A stretch of DNA of 5,738 nucleotides from an uncultured Alphaproteobacteria bacterium (GCA_937919435.1 CALFRR010000230.1:1-5738), one strand, 5' to 3'. Shown: positions 1-5,738, numbered from the stretch's first letter. Notes: generated by a model not told the origin, from the letters alone. Made by a program: numbers and translations.

Positions 1-1903
1 TGTCGATGCCGACCGGGCAGACCGTCGAGCACAGCGAACAGGCGGCGCGGGTCTCTTCGCCGGCGTAGTCCCAGTCCGCGACCATCGGGGCGAGCCGCGG
101 ATCGTCGGGGGCGTCGCAGACCAGGCGGGCGATCTCGCGGCGGCTGGCGATGCGCTGGCGCGGTCCGAGCGTCAGCCCCATCGACGGGCACTGCGGCTCG
201 CAGAAGCCGCATTCGATGCAGCGGTCGACCAGCGGCGACACCGCCGGCATCGGTTTGAGGTTCTTCAGGTGCAGTTCGGGGTCGTCGGTCAGCAGCACGC
301 CGAGATTGAGCAGGCCGTCGGGATCGAGCAGCAGCTTGATCCGCCGCATCAGATCGGTGGCGTCGCGGCCCCATTCGCGCTCGACGAAGGGCGCCATGTT
401 GCGGCCGGTGCCGTGCTCGGCCTTCAGCGAACCGTCGTAGCGATCGACGACGAGGCTCGCGATCGCCTCCATGAAGCGGGCGTAGCGGGCGACCTCCGCC
501 GCGTCGGCGAAGCCCTGCGCGAAGACGAAGTGGAGATTGCCCTCGAGCGCGTGGCCGAAGACGATCGCCTCGTCGTAGCCGTGCTCGACGAACAGCCGGC
601 GCAGATCGGCCAGCGCGTCGGCGAGACGGTCGACCGGAAAGGCGACGTCCTCGATGATCACCGTGGTGCCGGCCGGACGGGCCGCGCCGACCGCCGGCAG
701 GGTGCCCTTGCGGATCGCCCAGAAGCGGGCGCATTCGGCCGCGTCCAGCGAGAACCGCACCCCGCCGAGCGTCGCGGCGGAATCGATCGCGGCGCTCGCC
801 GTCTCGATCGCCGCGGCGAGGCCGGCGGCATCGGCGGCGCGGACCTCGATCAGCAGGGCGGCGGCGTCCGCCGGCAGGCGCGCCGGATCGACGGGCATGC
901 CGGGCATGTGGGCGACGGCGGTGAGCGAGGCGCGGTCGAGCAGTTCGACCGCCGCGGCGCGAGCCACCTTCAACCCCGGCACGGCGCGCACCGCGTCCGC
1001 GACGTCGGCGAAGACGACGAAGGCGGAGGCCTTGGTCGAGGGATCGGCGACGGTGCGGTAGTCGACCCGGGTCATGATCCCGAGGGTCCCTTCCGAACCG
1101 ATCATCAGCCGGGTCAGCACGTCCACCGGATCGTCGAAATCGACGAGGCTGTTCAGCGCGTAGCCGGTGGTGTTCTTCAGCCGGTACTTGCGGCGGATGC
1201 GGGCGGCCAGCGCCTCGTCGGCCCGCGCGTCGGCGGCGATACCGCCGAGCCCGGCGAGCAGGTCGGCGTGGGTATGCCGGAAGCGGGCGATGCTCTGCGG
1301 ATCGGCGGTGTCGAGGACGGCGCCGTCGGCGAGCACGACACGCAACGCATGGAGCGTGTGGTAGGAGTTCTCGCCGACCCCGCAGCACATGCCGGAGGCG
1401 TTGTTGGCGGCGATGCCGCCGATCTTGGCGGTGGCGATCGAGGCCGGGTCGGGGCCGATCTTGCGGCCGAAGCGGGCGAGCGCGGCGTTCGCCCGGCCGC
1501 CGACCACCGCCGGCCCGAGCCGCACCGTCGCCGCATCGGGGGCGATCTCGATGCCGCCCATGCCCTCGCCGAGCACCGCGAGGATCCGGTCGGTGACCGC
1601 CTGACCGGAGAGCGAGGTGCCGGCGGCGCGGACCGTCACCGAGGTGCCGTGCCGGCGGGCGAGGTCGAGGAGCGCGACGATCTCCGCCTCGCGTTCGACC
1701 TTGACCACCACCCGCGGGATCAGCCGGTAGAAACTGGCATCGCCGGCGTGGGCGAAGACCTCGAGCGGCCGGGTCAGGATCCGTTCGGCCGGCAGGATCG
1801 TGCCGAGATCGGCGACCAGCGGGTCCGCCCCGGTGATGACGACGTCGGTCGACACGACGTCCCGGCGCTCGGCACGGTCACGTGCCGACGGCGTCGATCC
1901 CAT
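1..1903 (-). CDS. FAD-binding and [4Fe-4S] dehydrogenase, D-lactate dehydrogenase (Dld-II) type; 3' end outside window
   Basis: Probable membrane-associated flavoprotein that oxidises D-lactate, or a similar D-2-hydroxy acid, to the 2-keto acid and passes electrons through Fe-S clusters to the respiratory chain. 634 codons are visible in one unbroken frame; Dld-II proteins have roughly 930-950 residues, so about 300 C-terminal residues, usually a cysteine-rich reductase-like domain, lie beyond the left edge. Seen: a PCMH-type FAD domain with VRAAGTSLSGQAV at 91-103 and GGIAANNASGMCCG at 162-175; the FAD-oxidase C-terminal domain with GHALEGNLHF (H451, H458) and EHGTGR (H497), the usual metal/substrate histidines; a first ferredoxin motif with C562, C565, C568, C572; and a second with C622, C625, C629. 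The ATG at 1903 has a good Shine-Dalgarno. It follows pflA by 128 bases on the same strand, fitting lactate-pyruvate interconversion. The substrate is inferred; D-2-hydroxyglutarate and glycolate oxidases share this architecture. Confidence 0.87.
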   Translation of the reverse strand, partial: MGSTPSARDRAERRDVVSTDVVITGADPLVADLGTILPAERILTRPLEVFAHAGDASFYRLIPRVVVKVEREAEIVALLDLARRHGTSVTVRAAGTSLSGQAVTDRILAVLGEGMGGIEIAPDAATVRLGPAVVGGRANAALARFGRKIGPDPASIATAKIGGIAANNASGMCCGVGENSYHTLHALRVVLADGAVLDTADPQSIARFRHTHADLLAGLGGIAADARADEALAARIRRKYRLKNTTGYALNSLVDFDDPVDVLTRLMIGSEGTLGIMTRVDYRTVADPSTKASAFVVFADVADAVRAVPGLKVARAAAVELLDRASLTAVAHMPGMPVDPARLPADAAALLIEVRAADAAGLAAAIETASAAIDSAATLGGVRFSLDAAECARFWAIRKGTLPAVGAARPAGTTVIIEDVAFPVDRLADALADLRRLFVEHGYDEAIVFGHALEGNLHFVFAQGFADAAEVARYARFMEAIASLVVDRYDGSLKAEHGTGRNMAPFVEREWGRDATDLMRRIKLLLDPDGLLNLGVLLTDDPELHLKNLKPMPAVSPLVDRCIECGFCEPQCPSMGLTLGPRQRIASRREIARLVCDAPDDPRLAPMVADWDYAGEETRAACSLCSTVCPVGID

Positions 1904-1910
1904 GGGCTCC

Positions 1911-1915
1911 CCTCC
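1911..1915 (-). promoter_or_regulatory. Ribosome binding site of the D-lactate dehydrogenase-type gene
   Basis: On the minus strand GGAGG lies 7 bases before the ATG at 1903, inside a purine-rich GGGGAGGGGAG stretch. It supports this start and suggests the gene is translated independently of pflA. Confidence 0.7.
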
Positions 1916-1970
1916 CCTGGTCGGCGTCCCGGTCCTCCGCCGGGGATCGCTCCGCCGTCATCCTGACGCA

Positions 1971-2033
1971 GAGGCGGCGGTCGGAGCAAGCGCGACGAGA
2001 CGGAACGGGACCGAAGGGACGACCCGCCGCCTC
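1971..2033 (-). repeat. Long-spaced inverted repeat between pflA and the dehydrogenase gene
   Basis: GAGGCGGCGG (1971-1980) and its exact reverse complement CCGCCGCCTC (2024-2033) flank a 43-base spacer. Allowing one bulged base at 2023, three more pairs (TCG/CGA) extend the stem. The right arm overlaps the pflA stop codon, so in the transcript the structure would start at the end of pflA. No T-run follows on the minus strand, so it looks more like an RNA-stabilising or attenuating structure than a classic intrinsic terminator. The rest of the 128-base gap (1904-2031) shows no gene and no recognisable promoter beyond the ribosome binding site. Confidence 0.4.
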
Positions 2034-2832
2034 AGGCGACGGTCAGACCGGCGGCACGGAAGGTGGCGCGGGCGCGATCGACCAGTTCCGGCGACGGCGG
2101 CGGGGTGTCGCCGAGCGAATAGGGAACGCCCTCGGCCTTCCACTTGAACTCGCCCATCTTGTGGAAGGGCAGGATGTCGACCCGCTCGACGTTGCCGAGG
2201 CCCGCCGCGAACTTCGCCAGCCCCTCGATTTCGTCGAACCTGTCGGTCAGTCCGGGCACCAGCACGTAGCGCAGCCAGACCGGCTTGTTCATCCGCGCCA
2301 GACGTTCGGCGAAGGCGAGCGTCGGGGCGAGCGCGACACCGGTCAGATCCTTGTAGGTCTCTTCGGTGAAGGCCTTGATGTCGAGCAGCACGAGATCGAC
2401 GTCGGCGAGCAGGAAGTCGTCGGCGTGCAGCCCGAGGAACCCGGCGGTGTCGAGCGCGGTGTGGAGGCCCATCTCCTTGCAGCCGTGCAGGATCGCCGCG
2501 GTGAAGTCGGGCTGGACCAGCGGTTCGCCGCCCGAAAGGGTGACCCCGCCGCGCGCCCGCTTGAGGAAGTTGGCGTAACCGGCGATCTCGTCGAGCACCT
2601 CGCGCGAGGTGGTCGGCTTGCCGTGGTGCATGTGCCAGGTGTCGGGGTTGTGGCAGTAGCGACACCTGAGCAGACAGCCGGCGAGGAACAGCACGAAACG
2701 GATCCCGGGACCGTCGACGGCGCCGCCGGTCTCGGTGGAATGCACCCATCCGCGAATGGCCGGACGCGCGACGCCCGCCCCTTTCGGAGCGGGCGCGGAA
2801 GCACGACCGGAAGGCGTCTCAGGAGATGCCAT
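2032..2832 (-). CDS. pflA: Pyruvate formate-lyase activating enzyme (radical SAM)
   Basis: Cytoplasmic glycyl-radical activase: it reductively cleaves S-adenosylmethionine at a [4Fe-4S] cluster and abstracts hydrogen from the PflB radical glycine. 266 residues. Seen: the radical-SAM cluster CxxxCxxC (GCLLRCRYCHNPDTW; C53, C57, C60), VDGPGIRF at 39-46 just before it, GGVTLSGGEPL at 95-105 (SAM binding), DTAG at 128-131, RYVLVPGLTD at 189-198 and ILPFHKMGEFKW at 220-231. These match E. coli PflA along its length. The protein is about 20 residues longer than E. coli PflA (246), all in an Ala/Pro/Gly-rich N-terminus (residues 1 to about 25) with no conserved motif. The ATG at 2832 overlaps the pflB end by 14 bases (ATGGCATCTCCTGA) and has no clear Shine-Dalgarno, suggesting translational coupling. 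No better in-frame ATG exists downstream; a GTG at residue 30 would cut into the conserved WVHSTE region. Confidence 0.95.
   Translation of the reverse strand: MASPETPSGRASAPAPKGAGVARPAIRGWVHSTETGGAVDGPGIRFVLFLAGCLLRCRYCHNPDTWHMHHGKPTTSREVLDEIAGYANFLKRARGGVTLSGGEPLVQPDFTAAILHGCKEMGLHTALDTAGFLGLHADDFLLADVDLVLLDIKAFTEETYKDLTGVALAPTLAFAERLARMNKPVWLRYVLVPGLTDRFDEIEGLAKFAAGLGNVERVDILPFHKMGEFKWKAEGVPYSLGDTPPPSPELVDRARATFRAAGLTVA
2772..2795 (-). promoter_or_regulatory. GNRA-tetraloop hairpin at the pflB-pflA junction
   Basis: Read on the minus strand, arms CGCCCGCTCC and GGGGCGGGCG enclose a GAAA loop. The stem has 10 pairs, nine Watson-Crick and one T-G wobble. GAAA is a stable GNRA tetraloop. The hairpin starts 24 bases after the pflB stop codon and lies within codons 13-21 of pflA, in the non-conserved N-terminal extension. 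No T-run follows, so it is not a standard terminator. It may protect the pflB 3' end from exonucleases or limit read-through and translation into pflA, since PflB is needed in large excess over its activase. The structure is seen; the role is inferred. Confidence 0.5.
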
Positions 2833-5101
2833 GGAAGGTCCGGTTGATGACGTCGAGCTGCTGCTCGCGCGTCAGCTTGATGAAGTTCACGGCGTAGCCG
2901 GAAACGCGGATCGTCAGCTGCGGATAGAGCTCGGGGTGGTCCATCGCATGGAGCAGCGTCTCGCGGTCGAAGACGTTGACGTTGATGTGGTGACCACCCT
3001 GGGCGAAGTAACCGTCGAGCAGACCGGTGAGGTTCTCGACCCGGTCGGTCTTCGACCCGCCGAGCGCGTTCGGCACGATGGTGAAGGTGTAGGAGATGCC
3101 GTCCTGGGCGTGCTGGTAGGGCAGCTTGGCGACCGACGCCATCGACGCCAGCGCACCCTTGGAATCGCGGCCGTGCATCGGGTTGGCGCCCGGCGCGAAG
3201 GGCTCGCCGGCCTTGCGGCCGTCGGGGGTGTTGCCGGTCTTCTTGCCGTAGACGACGTTCGAGGTGATGGTCAGGATCGACATCGTCGGCATCGACCCGC
3301 GATAGGTCTTCTGCTTGCGGATGCAGTCCATGAAGGTCTCGGTCAGCCAGACCGCGATCTCGTCGACCCGGGCATCGTTGTTGCCGAAGGCCGGGTACTC
3401 GCCCTCGATCTCGTATTCCTTGACCAGACCGGTCTCGTCGCGGATCACCGACACCTTGGCGTATTTGATCGCCGAGAGGCTGTCGACCGCCACCGACAGG
3501 CCGGCGATGCCGCAGGCCATGGTGCGCAGGATGTCGCGATCGTGCAGCGCCATCTCGATCCGCTCGTACATGTACTTGTCGTGCATGTAGTGGATCGAGT
3601 TCAGCGCGTTGACGTAGACGCGGGCGAGCCAGCCCATCATCCGCTCGAACTTCGCCTTGACGTCGTCGTAGTCTAGGACCTCGCCGGTGACCGGCGCGAA
3701 GTTCGGGCCGATCTGTTCGCCGGACTTCTCGTCGCGACCGCCGTTGATCGCGTAGAGCAGAGCCTTGGCGAGGTTGGCGCGGGCGCCGAAGAACTGCATC
3801 TGCTTGCCGATCCGCATGGCGGAGACGCAGCAGGCGATGCCGTAGTCGTCACCCCAGTAGGGCCGCATCAGATCGTCGTTCTCGTACTGGATCGACGAGG
3901 TGCGGATCGACATCTCGGCGCAGAAGTCCTTGAAGCCCTGCGGCAGACCTTCCGACCACAGCACGGTCAGGTTCGGCTCGGGGGCCGGTCCGAGGGTCTC
4001 CAGGGTGTGCAGGAAGCGGAAGCTGGTCTTGGTGACCATCGTCCGGCCGTCGAGCATCATGCCGCCGATCGACTCGGTGACCCAGGTCGGGTCGCCGGAG
4101 AACAGCTGATCGTAGTCCGGGGTCCTGAGGAACCGGACGATCCGGAGCTTCATCACGAAATGATCGATCAGCTCCTGGGCGCCGGCCTCGTCCAGCGTCC
4201 CTTCGGCGATGTCGCGCTCGAGATAGACGTCGAGGAAGCTCGACACGCGGCCGATCGACATCGCCGCGCCGTTGGCCTCCTTGACCGCCGACAGGTAGCC
4301 GAAATAGGTCCACTGAATCGCTTCGCGGGCGTTGGCGGCCGGACGCAGGACGTCGAAGCCGTAGGACTTCGCCATCGCGACGAGTTCCTTCAGCGCCTTG
4401 ATCTGCTCGGCGATCTCCTCGCGCAGACGCAGGACGTTCTCGTCGATCTGGTCGAGCTCGAGGCTCCGGGCCTGGGCCTGCTTGTCCTCGATCAACCGGG
4501 CGACGCCGTAGAGGGCGACGCGGCGATAGTCGCCGATGATCCGGCCGCGGCCGTAGGCGTCCGGCAGGCCGGTGATCACGCCCGACTTGCGGCACCGCAG
4601 CATCTCGGGGGTGTAGACGTCGAAGACGCCGTCGTTGTGGGTCTTGCGGACCGACGGGAAGACCTTGTCGAAGGTCGGATCGGCGGAGAAGCCGTAGGCG
4701 TCGAGGCCGTTCTTGACCATCCGATAGCCGCCGAACGGCATGATCGCGCGGCGGAGCGGCCGATCGGTCTGCAGGCCGACGATCTGCTCGAGATCGCGGT
4801 CGATGTAGCCGGCCTTGTGCGAGGTGATCGAGGCGACCACGGTCGGATCGACGTCGAGAACGCCGCCGGCGTCACGCTCGGCCTTGAGCAGGTCCTTCAG
4901 CGTCGACCACAGCGCCTGGGTGCGCGGGGTGATCGAGGCGAGGAAGGAGTCGTCGCCTTCGTAGGGGGTGACGTTGGCGACCAGGAAGCCGCGCAGATCG
5001 ATATCCGAGGTCCAGCGGCCGTCGGCGAAGCCGCGCCAGGGATCGATTCCGGTGCCGGTCGGCGTCGCTTCGTCGATCACGTCGCGCAGCGGAATGTTCA
5101 T
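2819..5101 (-). CDS. pflB: Pyruvate formate-lyase (formate C-acetyltransferase)
   Basis: Cytoplasmic glycyl-radical enzyme converting pyruvate and CoA to acetyl-CoA and formate under anoxia. Starting at the ATG at 5101 it has 760 residues, the length of the E. coli enzyme. Seen (numbered from that ATG): the PFL domain fills the first ~600 residues, with the catalytic cysteine pair in YGIACCVSAM (C424, C425) followed by IGKQMQFFGARANLAKALLY; the C-terminal glycyl-radical domain carries TIRVSGYAVNF with radical Gly735. All key residues are present, with no truncation or frameshift. An in-frame GTG three codons upstream (5110) would give 763 residues, but it sits inside the Shine-Dalgarno, so the ATG is preferred. 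pflA follows with a 14-base overlap, the standard pflB-pflA order. The specific motif matches favour PflB over diol dehydratase or choline-lyase type relatives. Confidence 0.97.
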   Translation of the reverse strand: MNIPLRDVIDEATPTGTGIDPWRGFADGRWTSDIDLRGFLVANVTPYEGDDSFLASITPRTQALWSTLKDLLKAERDAGGVLDVDPTVVASITSHKAGYIDRDLEQIVGLQTDRPLRRAIMPFGGYRMVKNGLDAYGFSADPTFDKVFPSVRKTHNDGVFDVYTPEMLRCRKSGVITGLPDAYGRGRIIGDYRRVALYGVARLIEDKQAQARSLELDQIDENVLRLREEIAEQIKALKELVAMAKSYGFDVLRPAANAREAIQWTYFGYLSAVKEANGAAMSIGRVSSFLDVYLERDIAEGTLDEAGAQELIDHFVMKLRIVRFLRTPDYDQLFSGDPTWVTESIGGMMLDGRTMVTKTSFRFLHTLETLGPAPEPNLTVLWSEGLPQGFKDFCAEMSIRTSSIQYENDDLMRPYWGDDYGIACCVSAMRIGKQMQFFGARANLAKALLYAINGGRDEKSGEQIGPNFAPVTGEVLDYDDVKAKFERMMGWLARVYVNALNSIHYMHDKYMYERIEMALHDRDILRTMACGIAGLSVAVDSLSAIKYAKVSVIRDETGLVKEYEIEGEYPAFGNNDARVDEIAVWLTETFMDCIRKQKTYRGSMPTMSILTITSNVVYGKKTGNTPDGRKAGEPFAPGANPMHGRDSKGALASMASVAKLPYQHAQDGISYTFTIVPNALGGSKTDRVENLTGLLDGYFAQGGHHINVNVFDRETLLHAMDHPELYPQLTIRVSGYAVNFIKLTREQQLDVINRTFHGIS

Positions 5102-5106
5102 CGAAG

Positions 5107-5113
5107 TCACCTC
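5107..5113 (-). promoter_or_regulatory. Ribosome binding site of pflB
   Basis: GAGGTGA on the minus strand matches the anti-Shine-Dalgarno complement over seven bases and is spaced 5 bases (CTTCG) from the ATG at 5101. The alternative GTG start at 5110-5108 lies within this element, so the site decides the start. Confidence 0.8.
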
Positions 5114-5120
5114 TCACGAA

Positions 5121-5135
5121 GACGCCCGCGGCGTC
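5121..5135 (-). promoter_or_regulatory. Stem-loop in pflB leader, next to the ribosome binding site
   Basis: GACGCC and GGCGTC form a perfect 6-bp stem with a 3-base loop. It ends 7 bases before the GAGGTGA ribosome binding site in the direction of transcription. It could influence ribosome access or leader stability; the function is inferred. Confidence 0.35.
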
Positions 5136-5147
5136 GTGGACCGGAGC

Positions 5148-5164
5148 CCGCCGAGTTCCGGCGG
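5148..5164 (-). promoter_or_regulatory. Second stem-loop in pflB leader
   Basis: CCGCCG and CGGCGG form a perfect 6-bp stem around a 5-base loop, 12 bases upstream of the first leader stem-loop. Such short GC stems are common by chance in GC-rich DNA, but the two lie back to back in front of a highly expressed type of gene. Confidence 0.25.
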
Positions 5165-5175
5165 CTGATGAGACG

Positions 5176-5204
5176 GGTATAGTTCTTTCGTCTAATGCTC
5201 GCCA
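5176..5204 (-). promoter_or_regulatory. Weak candidate promoter for pflB
   Basis: On the minus strand TATACC (5181-5176) resembles a -10 box in an AT-richer patch about 75 bases before the pflB ATG. The hexamer 17 bases upstream, TGGCGA (5204-5199), matches TTGACA at only three of six positions. It would place transcription start near 5169, giving a leader of about 70 bases holding both stem-loops. Such a poor -35 would fit an activator-dependent promoter, but this is tentative. Confidence 0.2.
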
Positions 5205-5403
5205 GTGGGGATAACCCGACAGTCGCTCGCCCAGTGCACACCTCGCTCTCGAAAGAGGCATCTGCCGAAATCTCCGGCACGGGCGACGCGATCCGGACCG
5301 GACACCGACGACCTCCCACAGACCATTGTTTTCACGATCTTTTCAATGATTCGAAAGAGACCTCGACGCGGTCGCGGATCGGCGATCGTGCCGCTTTGAC
5401 GTG

Positions 5404-5417
5404 CCATGCCGGCATGG
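5404..5417. promoter_or_regulatory. Perfect 14-base palindrome, possible operator
   Basis: CCATGCCGGCATGG is exactly self-complementary. It lies about 300 bases upstream of the pflB start, between two AT-richer islands. A gapless palindrome of this length is a plausible site for a dimeric regulator, but I do not recognise the motif as that of a named factor. Confidence 0.3.
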
Positions 5418-5423
5418 TCGACA

Positions 5424-5437
5424 TGCGTTTTCATCAA
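5424..5437 (-). promoter_or_regulatory. Half-conserved FNR/FixK-like site
   Basis: On the minus strand TTGAT-GAAA-ACGCA has a perfect left half of the FNR/FixK consensus TTGAT-N4-ATCAA but only two of five matches in the right half. It is over 320 bases before pflB with no recognisable -10 box at the usual distance. Listed because pfl genes are often controlled by FNR-type regulators; the site itself is weak. Confidence 0.15.
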
Positions 5438-5490
5438 TCTACGACAAAAGGACGACGAGCGCGAGAGGGCTTCGCACGTGCGGTCCGAGG

Positions 5491-5531
5491 CGCGGAAAGG
5501 CGCGGCACGTCGTCGCGGAAAGCGCGGAAAG
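5491..5531. repeat. Three copies of a 9-base repeat
   Basis: CGCGGAAAG occurs exactly at 5491-5499, 5514-5522 and 5523-5531, the last two in direct tandem, with a further partial CGCGG at 5501-5505. On the minus strand it reads CTTTCCGCG. It lies between the palindrome and the strong hairpin at 5560-5594. It may be a cluster of regulator sites or simple sequence expansion. Confidence 0.5.
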
Positions 5532-5559
5532 CCGCCGCCGAATGCGGTCCGCGGACGCG

Positions 5560-5594
5560 AAGACGGCGCCGACGGGGGGCGTCGGCGCCGTCTT
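5560..5594 (-). terminator. Strong 15-bp hairpin, probable terminator of the upstream gene
   Basis: Arms 5560-5574 (AAGACGGCGCCGACG) and 5580-5594 are perfect reverse complements around a five-base loop. It lies about 95 bases after the stop of the minus-strand gene that ends at 5688. The stem ends in GTCTT, but no longer T-run follows on either strand, so it may act as a terminator with a short U-tract or as an RNA 3'-end stabiliser. It would insulate pflB from upstream transcription. Confidence 0.6.
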
Positions 5595-5652
5595 GCGGCA
5601 GAGCAATCGGGCGGAGAGACGAGGGCGGTGCGTACGCCGCCGGATCGCGAAA

Positions 5653-5679
5653 CGCACGACGTCAAGGAGGTGTCGTGCG
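5653..5679 (-). terminator. Hairpin 8 bases after the upstream gene, weak terminator candidate
   Basis: CGCACGAC (5653-5660) and GTCGTGCG (5672-5679) form a perfect 8-bp stem with an 11-base loop. On the minus strand the stem begins 8 bases after the TGA of the upstream gene and is followed directly by TTT. The short T-run and long loop make it weaker than the 15-bp hairpin that follows; the two may act in tandem. Confidence 0.4.
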
Positions 5680-5687
5680 AACCCGGC

Positions 5688-5738
5688 TCAGATGAGCTTG
5701 GCCATGGCGACGGCGGTGTCGCTCATCCGGTTGGAGAA
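5688..5738 (-). CDS. C-terminal end of an unidentified protein
   Basis: Only the last 16 codons and the TGA stop are inside the window; the tail reads FSNRMSDTAVAMAKLI. Codons end mostly in G or C, as in the neighbouring genes, and two hairpins follow the stop, supporting a real gene end. The peptide is too short to assign a family. It is on the same strand as pflB but separated by nearly 600 bases and probable terminators, so it is likely a separate transcription unit. Confidence 0.55.
   Translation of the reverse strand, partial: FSNRMSDTAVAMAKLI

Larger units (their letters stand above)
5102..5687. other. Noncoding region upstream of pflB
   Basis: About 586 bases hold no convincing gene. 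Open frames of 157-166 codons on both strands cross AT-richer patches and hairpins, are Arg/Ser-rich, resemble no family I know and lack a credible ribosome binding site. The region falls into three parts: the pflB leader with ribosome binding site and stem-loops (5102-5181); a middle section with AT-richer islands, notably 5325-5360 (including the imperfect inverted repeat TTTCAATGATTCGAAA at 5341-5356) and 5425-5450, and a perfect palindrome at 5404-5417; and a GC-rich section with short direct repeats and two hairpins behind the upstream gene. The length suits a gene under complex oxygen or redox control, but no textbook full FNR/FixK box (TTGAT-N4-ATCAA) was found. Confidence 0.6.

Noticed and set aside
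269..1966. 565-codon plus-strand open frame
   Set aside because: It runs antisense to the dehydrogenase gene. Its translation is Gly/Asp/Arg/Val-rich with no recognisable domain, as expected for the mirror of high-GC coding DNA.
2735..3676. 313-codon plus-strand open frame
   Set aside because: It is antisense to the 3' part of pflB and the start of pflA, with no domain of its own.
4007..5182. 391-codon plus-strand open frame
   Set aside because: It is antisense to pflB, whose conserved catalytic motifs occupy the same bases. The low-complexity translation is a GC-bias artefact.
5206..5214. TTATCCCCA on the minus strand, one mismatch from a DnaA box
   Set aside because: It is a single imperfect copy with no cluster or origin features nearby, so probably chance.
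5192..5695. Overlapping 157-166 codon open frames on both strands in the upstream region
   Set aside because: They are Arg/Ser-rich, cross AT-richer patches, a palindrome and a 15-bp hairpin, and resemble no family I know.
5664..5695. AAGGAGGT on the plus strand followed by a GTG
   Set aside because: The reading frame stops after six codons (MRTRLR), so this strong-looking Shine-Dalgarno serves no gene and lies in the loop of a hairpin.
1..5738. CRISPR array, tRNA, rRNA, insertion sequence or phage signature
   Set aside because: No regularly spaced repeats, cloverleaf-like segments, transposase motifs or terminal repeats were seen on either strand.

Overview
The window is a stretch of high-GC DNA (about two thirds G+C) whose genes all lie on the minus strand. 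GC-rich third codon positions and the protein types suggest a facultatively anaerobic proteobacterium, probably an alphaproteobacterium. That assignment is an inference from codon composition and gene content; no rRNA or other marker gene is present.

In transcription order (right to left): (1) the last 16 codons of an unidentified gene, ending at 5688; (2) a noncoding stretch of 586-595 bases, depending on the pflB start chosen, with hairpins behind the first gene, a 9-base repeat in three copies, a 14-base perfect palindrome, some AT-richer islands and the leader of the next gene; (3) pflB, a full-length pyruvate formate-lyase with both catalytic cysteines and the glycyl-radical site; (4) pflA, its radical-SAM activating enzyme, overlapping pflB by 14 bases; (5) a 128-base gap with a long inverted repeat; (6) the first 634 residues of a fused flavin/iron-sulfur dehydrogenase of the D-lactate dehydrogenase (Dld-II) type, running off the left edge.

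The genes make a coherent pyruvate/lactate module. PflA uses S-adenosylmethionine and a [4Fe-4S] cluster to place a radical on PflB. PflB then splits pyruvate with CoA into acetyl-CoA and formate without oxygen. The flavin/Fe-S enzyme probably oxidises D-lactate (or a related D-2-hydroxy acid) back to pyruvate, passing electrons to the respiratory chain. I see no clearly new system: the enzymes are well known. The less ordinary parts are noncoding: a GNRA-capped hairpin at the pflB-pflA junction inside a non-conserved PflA N-terminal extension, two small stem-loops just ahead of the pflB ribosome binding site, and the structured upstream region.
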